Origin: Marchantia polymorpha subsp. ruderalis
Taxonomy: Eukaryota > Streptophyta > Marchantiopsida > Marchantiales > Marchantiaceae
Reading direction: 5' to 3'
Length of the DNA stretch: 64,000 bases
Assembly (NCBI GenBank): GCA_037833965.1
Contig: AP031358.1
Coordinates: 1,186,001-1,250,000 of the forward strand
Position numbers and translations under genes: made by a program. Shown piece by piece: positions 37,101 to 48,099 of this stretch. The notes beneath the pieces are model-generated. The model saw only the letters and a program-made list of their open reading frames with translations. It was not told where the DNA came from and made no database searches. Position 1 is the first letter of the stretch. The number at the start of each line of letters is the position of its first letter.

Positions 37101-40100
37101 TACTAAGTTAATTTAGTGTTTCTCGTTGGTGATCTAATCTACGACGCAGTACGAGACAACGGCGGCAAGCAGAGCGGGCTTTGCGGCTCTGCAAACGAGT
37201 TGCGCGGAACGAGCAACTGCGTCCTCTTCTTCTCCTTCTCCTCGTCCTCCTCTCAACTCTCAACTGCTGATTCGAAAAGATCGAAGCCGAGGGGGAGGGA
37301 AGAAGAAGGCCACAGGAACTTGCGCGCAGTGGTGCGATGGAGCTCTATCCGGAGATCGAAAACAGTTAACGGACTGGTGACTTATTCAACTAGAGAAACA
37401 AAAAGGGCGAGCAATTATCCAACCGGATTCATCTCTCTCTATCGATCTCTATGGAAAAGAAGGGGCAAAAGTCGGATGACGAAGACAAACTCTCGATCCC
37501 CGTCACATGTGGACAACAAAGCCCACACCACGACTACCATCACCAACATCAGCAGCAGCAGCAGCCCTTTTACGACATTCTCAAATAAAAAGTCTCCTCA
37601 CAGACGAATTATTCTCCCCTACGGAGGTGCCCGCTTCCAAAGGCTACAGCAGCTGCGGCCGCAACATCAGCAGCTCAGCATCAGCAACAGCAACAGCAGA
37701 GAAATGGTGCCATCAAGAAACACCATCGTCCTTTCTCGCAGGGTAAGAAATGTCTCGGCTCCGAGTTTTTGAGGGCAGGGCAAAAATATCAAAATCCCCC
37801 GCAGCCGAAATTTAAAAAACCTGCGCGCACCGCAAAAAACTGACTGTTCAAACTCCAGCCCAAATCCTTGTCCTGCTCCGACCCTTTTGCGATCTCGCCT
37901 CTTCCGACACGGTGAGCCTCGATCGTCGTCGATGCGCAGCAGCATCAGAGGGAGGTGGAGACTCTAGTTTAGCCGGGGGGTCCAAATTTGGAGCGCGAAG
38001 ACTCTCGGGGGGGGGGGGGGGGGAAGGAGGGGGGCTTTGAGGACGATACGGCAGGACTTTGCCCGGGTATCGAGTGTCCAGAGATGGAGGCGCAGGCGGA
38101 GGAGGGGGAAGGGGATAGTTCATCCGTTGCGGGCGGGGGCGGAGGCGGACGTAGTCCAGCCGGTAGTCCAGGGCTTCGGGAGAAGAAAGGGGGCCTCGAG
38201 ATTCATCTACCACGTACGGTGGCAGCGGGAGGAACCCCCACCACTGAGAACTGCGTAAGCACGGCCTCCGCTCTCGTGGTCGGCGGCGATCGAACTCAAC
38301 ACCTGGCACGTCGACACCGGGAAACCGGGAGCCGAAACGACGATGGCGAGGTTTCATTGCGGGCCGTCCAGTCGTCTACTGCTGGTTAGGCTGGAGAATC
38401 TAAGCCGTCGATTTGATATCCGATTGAGAAGGTCCGAGGCATTGAGGTGGTCGATGGAGGATCAGACGGGAATATTCGCGGCCCGGTAGTCGGCGGTAAA
38501 GGTCGAGACCGGGTAGTGCCGGTGGAGGAGGTGCCGGAAGTGGGGGGCGCAGAGAGACAGGGAGTAGGTGGATGAAAGCGCGCGCACTTAAATTCAATAG
38601 AATGGCGCGTGACGTGGCATGTAAAGATTTGCCTATCATTGTGTACCTATCTGCTGCTGCCCCCCCTGCCCTGAACCCCTCGCCCGTCCCCGCCTCGTCG
38701 CCCTCCTGCCCCGGGGGCCTGCCCAGTCTTCCTCACCTCCCTCCGATCCTTGGCCCCCCCTGCCCGTCTGCCCTCCCCCGCTTGGACTGAACTGCCTCGG
38801 CTGACTGTCGAGACCCACTGGCAACGCTCTCCTCTTCCCGTCACTGAGAGTGGACTGAATGAGCTCTTGTTTCGTTGGCTCTGGTGCAGGGGGGACGAGT
38901 GTGGAGTGTGGGGACTCGGCGGCAGCAGTAGCACAGTGGGGTAGAACTGCAGAGCAGAACGAGCAGCAGCTCCAGCTGCAGAAGCCCTCTGAGAGAGGGA
39001 GGTGAGGAGGGGACGATTGATCGCCTATCGATGAGACTAGAGACGAGATGATGATGATGACGACGGGCTGAGGACGATTACTGCCGGGAGTTAAGAGGAA
39101 AAGCGGGACTTTATCGAGGAGCGCAGTGATCGGAATCCTATTCGAATGACTACGACGGGGGATTTGAGCTGGTCAGGGCTAGTCTGGGCTGTGGAAGGCG
39201 TACAACATTGTGCGAGCAAGTGATGGCTGCTGGGCTATGCCTCGACGGTGCTCCTTCGGTCTCTGAGATTTGAGCGTGTAGGGCGGCGGGGGCGAGGCCA
39301 GGCGAGCAGGCGAGCTGGGAGGGAAGAGCGAGAGAAGAAGGGAGGGAGGGAGGGAGGGAGAGAGAGGGAGGGACAGAGGGCGGGGAAAGGGAGACACGAG
39401 ATTTTCACCTCGCTCTGTAATGCTCGTAGCGCGAAAGCATGGGGGAGCTGCTTCAATGTCCGTGGGCTGGGAGTGACTGCTGCTGCTGTTGCTGCGATAT
39501 ATGGCGCGTGTCATGACGGACGACGATGGTCGGGGTCGTCGGTTGAGATGTGCACATTTGAAATGCCTGGATTCGGATGAAAGAATGACGCCGGCAGCGC
39601 CAGGCCTCCAGTAGACTCGAGCAGCTCTTTCGGTCGAGAAACAAGTGGTACGGCGGAACTTTCTTGCTTGCGTTCATCCTCTCCCCTCCATTCATTTCCT
39701 GAGCTACAATGACATTGCGTCTCAGTTCTTCTTGTCGTCAACCCTCGTGACGCCTCGGACTCCCGCGCACCGAAACTCTCGATGGCGACGAGGCAGGAGC
39801 TCAGAACAGCGCCGCTCGCGGTATACCTAGAAAGCACATTGCCCCTCGAGCCCGGTACGATGGAATGCAAGCCAGCAGCAGGAACTTGCATCTCCCTGAG
39901 GCCCTGACATTGGCCAACGCTCGTGAACATCCTTCCCTAGAGAGATAGAGAAAGAGATAGAGAGAGAGAGAGTGAGTCTTTCGGCCGACGACTGTCGTGA
40001 ACAAAAAGAAGAAGAAGCAGGAAACGCAGTAACACGAGGAGAGGATCGAGCGAGCAAGAATGCAGGAGAGCGAAGAAGCCAAGGAGTAGCAGCAGCGCGG

Positions 40101-40409
40101 GCGCATCCCTCACGAAGTAAGTACCCGACCACCACCACCGCCGCCGCAAAGTAGGATGACGATGCTCGGGTGAGGGCAGAGATTCTTCACTGCGCTATGC
40201 AAGGCGATCGGGAGGAGTGCGCCGAGGCAGAAACCGAAAGCGAGACCGCGAATCGCACCTTCCTCGTCCGGTATCCCACCCGTCGTCGTAGTCGCAATCA
40301 GGCTCCGAACTCGTAAGAAAAGCAAGCGCAGAGGAAGAAGAGAAGGGTCACGGAGAGGTCGCACGAAAGGGCATGGCTTGAGAAGGCAGGTTCAAGGGCG
40401 AACTCAGAG
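37101..40409 (+). promoter_or_regulatory. GC-rich, repeat-rich region upstream of the CRINKLY4-like gene
   Basis: This segment is GC-rich and studded with simple repeats: (CAG)n near 37550-37565, a run of about 17 guanines at 38007-38023, GGGA repeats near 39338-39385, GA repeats near 39940-39975 and (CCG/CCA)n near 40125-40150. Long frames on both strands (for example a Pro-rich minus-strand frame at 37848-38357) look like products of composition. The region probably contains the promoter and a long 5' UTR of the receptor kinase. A proline-rich gene on the minus strand cannot be fully excluded. Confidence 0.45.
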
Positions 40410-43190
40410 ATGGCGAGGGCATTGCGCTGGCTGGCGCTGGCGCTGAGCTGGCTGGGGCTGCTGGGGCTGGCGCAAGGGCTGGGCACGGCTGGGAAAATCG
40501 CGGTGTCGTATGGGGTTAACGGGCAGGCGCTGTGCCAGATCAAGGAGGACGGGTCGCAGCTGACAACGTGCTTCGGCACGGACGCGGCGTCGGTGTCGGG
40601 CGCGCCGTCGCGGCACGCGCTGAGCGGCATCACGGGCGGCGACGGGTTCGTGTGCGGGCTGTCGCAGCTGGAGCAGACGCCCTACTGCTGGGGCAACAAC
40701 ATTTACGTTCCGGCGGGCGTGCCGCAAATGCCCGACAGCAGCATCAAATACGTCGGCATTAGCGCCGGCGACAACCACCTTTGCGCCCTGCGGGAGGGCG
40801 GCGCGAGCGTGAATGCGGAGGCGCGGAAGAAGAGCGCCAATGCCTCGAGCTCCCTCGGCCCGTGGGTCGACTGCTGGGGCTACAACATGACCGGCTCGTT
40901 CATCAGCCAGCCCCTGCTGGCGCTGACGGCCGGATCGTTCTTCACCTGCGGGCTCTTCGCCAGCAATCGGACCGCCATTTGTTGGGGCGACGATTCGGGC
41001 TACAATGTGATCCAGGGCGTGCCCGATGTCGCCTTCAGCAGCATCGCTGCGGGAGGGTACCATGTCTGCGGCATCGAGGAAGGCAGCCTTGCGCGCACCA
41101 TTTGCTGGGGCCGCACTCTGGCCCCGCCTGGGGGCCCTCCGCAGGGCGTCTTCCTCAATGGGCTCGTCGGCGGCAAGTTCCACTCCTGTGGCCTCAAGGC
41201 CGACACTCTCACCCCGATCTGCTGGGGCCTGGCCACCCCGAGCCTCGTGCCCACGCCCGAGAATGAGTCTCTGCAGTTCATGGTGGCTGGCGACTACTTC
41301 ACCTGCGGAGTGTCGGGAGGCTCCTTGAGGACTGTCTGCTGGGGCTCGAACTACCCTCTGCCCTCGGTTGCGCCCCCGGTGCCGAACACGGACCTCGGGT
41401 GCAGCAAGGGTGGGGCGTCGTGCTCGCCCCCGACTGCGAATTCTGGGCACAATGGGGGCACCATTCAGGTGCCTATCATAATCGGTGAGCTGGTGACGGC
41501 TGTGGTGGTGATTTCGGCGCTGCTGCTCGGGGCCTACTTCTGGGTGCGCTACAAGCTCGCGAAGGTGGCGCTCAAGGCCGACGATCTGGACTCGAAGGCG
41601 CCCAGCAACAACACGCCCCCGACCACGGCGCCCACCACGGACGCCAGCTTGCCGCACCACCATCAGCACCACCACGCGAAGAAGTCGTCGTTCCGGTCGA
41701 GCTCGAACAAGACCAAGGGCGGGTCGGGGCGGCACGAGGAGCCGATGAATCCGCGGGCGCACGTGTTCCGGTACCAGGAATTGCAGGAGGCCACGGGCGA
41801 ATTCGGGGCGGACCACGAGATCGGACGCGGCAGCTTCTCGATCGTGTACAAGGGCATTCTGGCCAGCGGGACTGTTGTGGCCGTCAAGCGGGCTATGGGG
41901 TCGACCACCAATCCCGACAAGGTCCCCGAGAGCAAGGAGTTCCGCAACGAGCTGGACCTGCTTTCGAGGCTGAACCACGCGCACCTGCTCAATCTTCTGG
42001 GCTACTGCGAGGAGGGCGGCGAGCGCCTGCTCGTGTACGAATACATGGCCAATGGCACTCTGTTCGAGCACCTGCACGGCGAGGACAAAGAGCAGCTGAA
42101 TTGGGTAACCAGATTGAAAATCGCCGTGCAGGCCGCCCGGGGGCTCGAGTATCTGCACGGCTATGCCTGCCATCCAGTCATTCACAGGGACATCAAATCG
42201 TGCAACATTCTTCTCGACGAGGAGTGGAATGCGCGAGTGGCAGATTTCGGCCTCTCGCTCTTCGGCCCTGAGAACAGCAATTGCCCTCTGTCCGAGCCGC
42301 CGGCCGGCACTCTGGGCTATCTGGACCCCGAGTACTATCGCCTGCACTATCTGACCACCAAGAGCGACATCTACAGCTTCGGCGTGCTGCTGCTGGAGAT
42401 CATGAGCGGCCGGAAGGCCATCGACATGGGCTACCCGCAGGGCAACATCGTGGAGTGGGCCGTGCCGCTGATCAAAGCCGGGCTCACGAGAACTATTCTC
42501 GACAACCGGATCGAGGATCCTCCCGACCTCGACGCTCTGGACAAGCTGGCCAAGGTGGCCGCGCAGTGCGTGAGGATGCGGGGCAAGGACAGGCCGTCGA
42601 TGGAGAAGGTGACCACGTCGCTGGAGCGCGCGCTGGCGCTGATGCTGGGCACTCCTAACAGCGATGGGCAGCTGATTCTGCCCACGGAGGTCGTGCTCGG
42701 GAGCGCCAGGCTGAACAAGAAGACGTCGTCGAGGAGATCGTCGTCCCACAAGAGTGAGTCGCGCAAGTCGGACTCAGAATTCGGGGAGCCCGTGCGGGAG
42801 AGGGACAAGGATTTCGTGGACGTGCCGGCGTTCGGAAAATTGAGGGGCTACCATCCGAGCGTGGAGGATCTGCCGAGGGTGTCGTCGCTCACCAGGGTTC
42901 AATCGTTCAACAAAGTGCACAGCCTGACGAGGAACCAATCCCTCACCAGGGCCTATTCTTTCAACAAGGCTTACTCTCAGCGGACCGCGAGCAGCAGGTT
43001 GGACGAGGAAGACCTGGAAATGCAGTCGTTCGGCTCGCCTCCTTTCGAGACCAATAATTCACTACGGGCAGTAGATCGCGAAGCCCCGCGGGATATCCGA
43101 ATCGACTCGTGGCCTCAACATATCAGGGGCCCCAGCTCGTCGGTGCCCTGTGACTCTGAGATTTCCCCCGAATCTCCCCGGCAACTGTAA
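40410..43190 (+). CDS. CR4: CRINKLY4-type receptor-like kinase, single exon
   Basis: A transmembrane receptor kinase of the CRINKLY4/ACR4 group, which in seed plants controls epidermal and stem-cell division. The 926-residue frame has no intron, as in ACR4. Residues 1-23 form a Leu-rich signal peptide. Residues about 30-335 hold seven crinkly repeats expected to form a beta-propeller, marked by a degenerate CFG near residue 54 and six CWG motifs (YCWGNN, DCWGYN, ICWGDD, ICWGRT, ICWGLA, VCWGSN). The membrane span is about 354-379. The kinase domain is about 453-745, with GRGSFS, VAVK (Lys about 493), HRDIKS (Asp about 594), DFGLS (about 612) and the CR4-typical blocks SRLNHAHLLNLLGYCEEGGE and AGTLGYLDPEYYRLHYLTTK. 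All catalytic residues are present, so it should be an active kinase. The TNFR-like Cys-rich domain usual in ACR4 is not seen between propeller and membrane. The C-terminal tail carries repeated SLTR/SFNK motifs. It could be placed in the CCR subgroup by domain content, but its kinase sequence is ACR4-like. Confidence 0.94.
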   Translation: MARALRWLALALSWLGLLGLAQGLGTAGKIAVSYGVNGQALCQIKEDGSQLTTCFGTDAASVSGAPSRHALSGITGGDGFVCGLSQLEQTPYCWGNNIYVPAGVPQMPDSSIKYVGISAGDNHLCALREGGASVNAEARKKSANASSSLGPWVDCWGYNMTGSFISQPLLALTAGSFFTCGLFASNRTAICWGDDSGYNVIQGVPDVAFSSIAAGGYHVCGIEEGSLARTICWGRTLAPPGGPPQGVFLNGLVGGKFHSCGLKADTLTPICWGLATPSLVPTPENESLQFMVAGDYFTCGVSGGSLRTVCWGSNYPLPSVAPPVPNTDLGCSKGGASCSPPTANSGHNGGTIQVPIIIGELVTAVVVISALLLGAYFWVRYKLAKVALKADDLDSKAPSNNTPPTTAPTTDASLPHHHQHHHAKKSSFRSSSNKTKGGSGRHEEPMNPRAHVFRYQELQEATGEFGADHEIGRGSFSIVYKGILASGTVVAVKRAMGSTTNPDKVPESKEFRNELDLLSRLNHAHLLNLLGYCEEGGERLLVYEYMANGTLFEHLHGEDKEQLNWVTRLKIAVQAARGLEYLHGYACHPVIHRDIKSCNILLDEEWNARVADFGLSLFGPENSNCPLSEPPAGTLGYLDPEYYRLHYLTTKSDIYSFGVLLLEIMSGRKAIDMGYPQGNIVEWAVPLIKAGLTRTILDNRIEDPPDLDALDKLAKVAAQCVRMRGKDRPSMEKVTTSLERALALMLGTPNSDGQLILPTEVVLGSARLNKKTSSRRSSSHKSESRKSDSEFGEPVRERDKDFVDVPAFGKLRGYHPSVEDLPRVSSLTRVQSFNKVHSLTRNQSLTRAYSFNKAYSQRTASSRLDEEDLEMQSFGSPPFETNNSLRAVDREAPRDIRIDSWPQHIRGPSSSVPCDSEISPESPRQL

Positions 43191-46100
43191 CTACTGGAGA
43201 TTGTAGTGGAGTTTTTTCTTCTTTGCCTCTGCCCCTCTGTTTGCTCTTTCCGCTTCAATATTGCCGTCCGCTCTCTCCCATCTGCTAGGAGATACATTCT
43301 TAACTTTTGTAAATCATCATTACATTGAGGAATTCCTTATTCACTAGTTGCAGTCTGTCCAGATCTGCTCAGTAACGAACGATCCAAGAAGAAAAGCTTT
43401 GAATCTGGTGGCCGCAAGGACAAGGCCACGAGCTGTTTCCACCACCGGATTCTTCAATTTTGTATTTATGTAGTCTCAGGCAGTGCAGTCAAGTCAGTCA
43501 GTCAGTCAGTTCAGTCGGTCGGTCACCGATCCTCGTGCTTCATGAATTGCAGGAACGCGCTATTTATGCAGTTAGCAATGGCATCTTTCGTGATGTTAAG
43601 TGTGGTCTGGAAACTAATGTTCGGTGAGAAAAGATTCTCCAAGCTCGGAGGAGCTGAATTTGTGATTCCGGCCGATTTCAATGTTCTTAAAGAAACCACT
43701 TCAAAGTGGAACAATTGTAAGTCAGTTCCCTTGGTTCTACCCCTGCTGCCTCGCTGTGGTACCTGCTCGTCTCCTCACCTCCTTCCTGCTGATGCTCATG
43801 GTGATGACAATTGTGCACCGGGGCGAAGATGCTGTCCTGTTTGAGAATGCTATGTGCTCGTGAATGGCTTCCTTCGACAGATTTCTCCTTCCATCTTCTC
43901 GTCCTAGCTCATCTCCCTCGGCCTTCTGCTCACGTCGTACGGTGGTCCTAGAGTTCTGAACCTTTCTGCTGCAGCAAACGTGGTCCCCGGATGATCACCG
44001 TGTGAGAAAGCCCAGGGGCGAGGAGTGGCAGGCAGACAGGCAGAGGAGGAAGGACGTGTGTGCCCCAGAGATTCAAATTCCGCTCGTCCTTCTTCCTCAG
44101 TGGAGAAAGCTGCGCCTACCTCACGGAATCCTGAGAGCAACAGTCTCCTCCTGCGCCTGGCATGCCTGGGTGGCTGCTCCTTGGCAGATGCGATTCTTTA
44201 TGCCGAGAACAGCGACGGTTTTTATGGCCATGCCGGCCTGTCCTCTGCTCTCATCTGCTTTGCTCTGCTTCCCAATGCTTTGCATGCAGTCGACGAGTTA
44301 GCCCAGTCGTCCTGAGAGGGGGAAGGCTTTTGGAACGTACTTGCAATCGATGCACGAGACATGGTTTTCGTCCGATTCGCGAGCAGTAGGTGTTGGAAAG
44401 TACTCGAGCTGCATGCCCCGACTCCCACAAAGATGGAGGATGAGCTTGTTGTTTCGCGGATAATAACTCGCGGAACAGCCCTAAAGGCGAAGTAGGTACT
44501 GGCTAGTGGCCTAGAATCGCAGTCTTGCATTTCTGGGCCATTAAGACGTGGGACCCCTAAATCTATTCACAGCCTGGATAAGATCTGCGTCGACAAACGT
44601 CCAAGCGCAGGAATTGAACTCCCCTATGCCCTCCTCGACCATGACCTCCACTTCCTGGAAGGACATCAATACTCACCAGTGTGCAGGTTGTTGAACCTGT
44701 CCAGCACTCCCGCTGTCTTTTGCGGAAGGCGGGTATTCGTTCGAGGTGCGCAGGAATGCCCCAGCGACCTCTGCTCTCCTCGTCAATCACGGTCAAGCTT
44801 TAAGCTCGACAGTGGAATTCCGCCTCTGGGTCACTAAAGTAAGAAACGCCCGAGCTCCCACATCTTCGGGCTCTCGAGGTACGTGGGGCCTAGCAGCCCT
44901 GCGGGTGCTTGTTTCCAGGTCCTCGTTTTGAACTCACCACACCATCATCTCGGTTTCTGGACATGATGATATTCTGTTCTCCTTTGGCGACAGCTTCTCA
45001 AGTATGACCTCGGAACATATGATCGAGCGAGCGAATTACTGACTGACCGAATGATCTACTCGTCGCCATCGCCTTCATCCCTCATGTCTTCGCTGTGATC
45101 CGAGTGTTCCCTTAAACCCTAAAATTCGCTTATTTCTCCACTCCCATCAATCAAGAAGGAGTTGGTCTAAAAGTGGAGAAATCAGCGAGTCGAAAATCTA
45201 AAATCAATTATTTATGACCTCTAGCATCAAGCGGAATCTGAAGCCTTAGATCGAGACGCTAATTGGCATGGGGAGCTGTCGGGTCCATCTTCACGAGAGG
45301 AAGAAAGTCTGGATCTTGCGCTCACCAGCCGCAAGAAAAGCGAACGAAAGCGGCCGACAGGCTTCAGAGCTGACAAGAGTCAAATCGAGAGTCCAAAGGG
45401 GAACCTCTTTCTTCGGTATTTGTGTACTTAACGAGCGTTATTGTTCGCGTCCCAGAACCAAAAACGAATCAGATCGGTCCCGGTCAGACTGCGGTTACGC
45501 AAGCGGGCGCCTGGAGGATTCCGCATGGATTCTCCCCGCGGTCCCCCGGATTCGAAGTTCAGACCGCTCTAGATCCGCGGGTCCGCGCTCCTGCCTGCCA
45601 CAGCGTGGGCTGCTCCTCCTGGGCCGTGTGCCCGTTCCTTGTTTAAGATCGGATCTGAGGAGCGCTCGTGGTCGCCGGGCTCGCTAGCGGCATTCAACGT
45701 TGGTCCCCACCCTCGCGATTCTGCAGCTCTGCGCGCGGAGGGAGCCGGCTGCTGGAGTCGAGCGACGTACGCCTGCACATCCTGCAGAGATCAATTATCT
45801 TCGTCGACGAGTTTGTCGTCCTCGTCTGGCGATGGAGTCGGGGAGCGAGGCGTGGTGGCGATGATGGGGGAAGCCAGATATTAGAGCTATCGAAAGAGAG
45901 GGGGAGAGGGATGGGAAGGTATGGGAGATGGTGGCCGAGGTTTGATTGATGTTTCAGAGTCCATTGGTGGAGACGGGGTTCTCATCCGGTCCGAGATTAT
46001 TCCGACTTATGGCTCATCATGTCCCATGGCCACCACGTTACTTCTGCTTCGCCTGGAAGACAGACATCCTTCCAGTGCCTGGCATAGCATACGAGTCCGC

Positions 46101-47100
46101 CCTTCCCCTCGGTCCCTCTCTGCGGTACCGTAGCCGTGTTGTCAGGGCTTATTTAGTGATTGATTCTGGACACTGCAAATCATCTCATGAGCAAGTACGG
46201 TCACTCCCCCATGTGCCTTAATCTGCTTCATCCCTCCCCCTCCCTCCTCCCCTTCGCCACGGATGCGATCCAGCAACGGAGACGAGTGTCTGCAGATCGC
46301 CAACTCTGGAATCCCGGGAGTAAATTCCTTAACTCCCTCTCCTTAATATTGGAAGTGGATGTTCTGGAGGGCAAGTGAGATGTCAAGGCAACGAAAGGGG
46401 TGGAGTAAAATTCATAATTCTGGTGTTGTTGTGGTCGCTTTTATTGATTGAATAAGTTCAGTTATCCACGCCCGTGAATGTCCTTCACGTGCAGAAGACA
46501 TCCAATCAGTGAGGTACCATGTAGACTACTGAAAATCCATGCAAAGTCAAGAATGATGTACTACAGGTTCAGAAGAAAACTGAACAATACCGTCTGTGTA
46601 TTCACACCGTTCCTTGGAGTACTTTGTGAGTTTTGAGTGCCGGAAGAGCAAAGAAGTCTGATTGATTCTGACAGTGCATTGTATCTTTGTGTGTATCAGT
46701 GAACATGGTCATAGATGAAAGTCCAACATGTCCACACGGTTATATCTGGCACCACGGCCCGCAGTTCAGTTCAGTCCAGTTCGTACTTGAATGACCGGCG
46801 AACGAGATGGTAATGTGAGTATGTAAAGGGTCACGTTGACTTGAAAAGTGCAAGTTAACAGATGAATGATTGATGCACAGGGCGGAAGCTAATAATAAGT
46901 CTGCCCACAGACTGACAACTGGAGGACAGCGGAAGCTGAAATTGGCGATTTGAGGCAAACCAGGTAAGATATAATCTGTACGTCTCGTGCATTGGAGAGC
47001 TGACAAAAATAGACACACGGCTGCCACAGCGACAACGGGAGGGACAAAAAACATCGGATGAAAAGCCGGCTGATTTGAAAAAGCTGCCCTCACCTCCAGA
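43191..47100. other. CRINKLY4-like gene 3' region and intergenic sequence
   Basis: The first several hundred bases should be 3' UTR; a (CAGT)n run lies at 43489-43512. Beyond that, many short frames on both strands resemble no family. A GC-rich patch at about 45250-46100 could be a promoter for an unrecognised transcript. A 16-bp imperfect inverted repeat is at 45127-45187. Confidence 0.4.
45127..45187. repeat. Inverted repeat, 16-bp arms
   Basis: The arm at 45127-45142 (CGCTTATTTCTCCACT) pairs with 45172-45187 with a single mismatch across a 29-base loop. A telomere-like box (AAACCCTAAAA) lies immediately before. The role is unknown. Confidence 0.6.
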
Positions 47101-47111
47101 TCCCTTTCTTT

Positions 47112-47671
47112 TTACTTAAAGTTGTCAAAGCCCGCGCCTCCCAAATCGATGTTGAGATTAGGAAACAGGGCCAGCTTTTCACAGGAAAGCTTGGAACCCA
47201 GATAGCTACAGCTGCAAGCCTCAGTGTCATGTTGACTTTCCACCTCCGAGAGAGCTTCTTCCAGGTCATCGCTTTGAGGTGAATAGACTGAGTTGCGATT
47301 TCTGATAACATATCTGCGACTGTCTGGAACTGTGTAGGCGATCTCTTGTGGATTGATATGGCGTTCTCGGTCAGAAGGATGCTCACGTTTAGGAACAATT
47401 CGCAGTCGCCTCTTCGTCAGTTCCGTATTTCTATCACTGGGATGGGGAAGAAATCAAAGCTGTCGGTGTCCTCTTTCGGGTTTACAGTGCTTGCCACACC
47501 AATCCGAGGTCCTCTCATCGATATCGTCACTGAACAACCTCAAACCAGGGGAAAGTACAATTCTTCGCACTTCACTGAATGTACATTTCGGGGTGCTGAT
47601 TTTGAGTCCTTCAGATGAAAATGAGCTCAATTTAGTAGTTGACCTCATTTTCAATTGGGCAAAATTCCAGA
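47112..47671 (-). CDS. Possible 3' exons of an unidentified minus-strand gene
   Basis: Two minus-strand exons can be proposed. The first, 47671-47500, follows an AG acceptor and has Ser/Lys-rich content (KLSSFSSEGLKISTPK, then LRLFSDDIDERTSD). The second, 47436-47112, follows a strong pyrimidine-tract acceptor and reads LTKRRLRIVPKREHPSDRER, then SDDLEEALSEVESQHDTEAC, ending in GGAGFDNFK and a stop. The joint keeps frame. A further possible upstream exon (LMRRQSPIDLEFGSESSVTS) lies near 47960-48050. Composition is that of an ordinary acidic, disordered plant protein, but I do not recognise it. The plus strand of the same interval also has open, splice-like segments, so the strand itself is uncertain. 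Confidence 0.33.
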
Positions 47672-48099
47672 CTGTTGTAACATTACCTACACAAGAAATC
47701 AACTACCGAGATCAAAAGTGACGGTAAAACTGCAGAGAAGGATATGCCACAACCACCCAAAAAAAGTATAACTGCGATGTCTGTTGTTGCTCCTCCAGGC
47801 CAATGCTCGAGAGTTACTAGTCTGGAAGGATTGAATTGCACTCTCGACGAACAGGTAACAGCAGCCTGACACAAGTTACACAACGCTGTGCTGACGAGTT
47901 GCTCCTATGCCGGCAGTGTATGGCGGTCTGTGCTCCAAGTCAATATCATAATAAAAAATCTGTTCTATTTTCAACAACAGAGGTGACAGAGCTCTCTGAC
48001 CCAAACTCCAAGTCGATCGGGGATTGTCTTCGCATCAGACTTCCCATCTACTGAAATACAAAATCTGGAATTCCCAGCACCCTGAATTTATAAGACCAA

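Noticed and set aside
37848-38357. 169-codon proline-rich minus-strand frame
   Set aside because: The Pro runs come from the poly-G/GGA tract on the plus strand; a real Pro-rich protein cannot be excluded but is not supported.
40404-42749. 781-codon minus-strand frame opposite the receptor kinase
   Set aside because: It is the antisense shadow of a GC-rich coding sequence with strong third-position bias; its product is an Arg/His/Gln/Ala-rich string with no domain.
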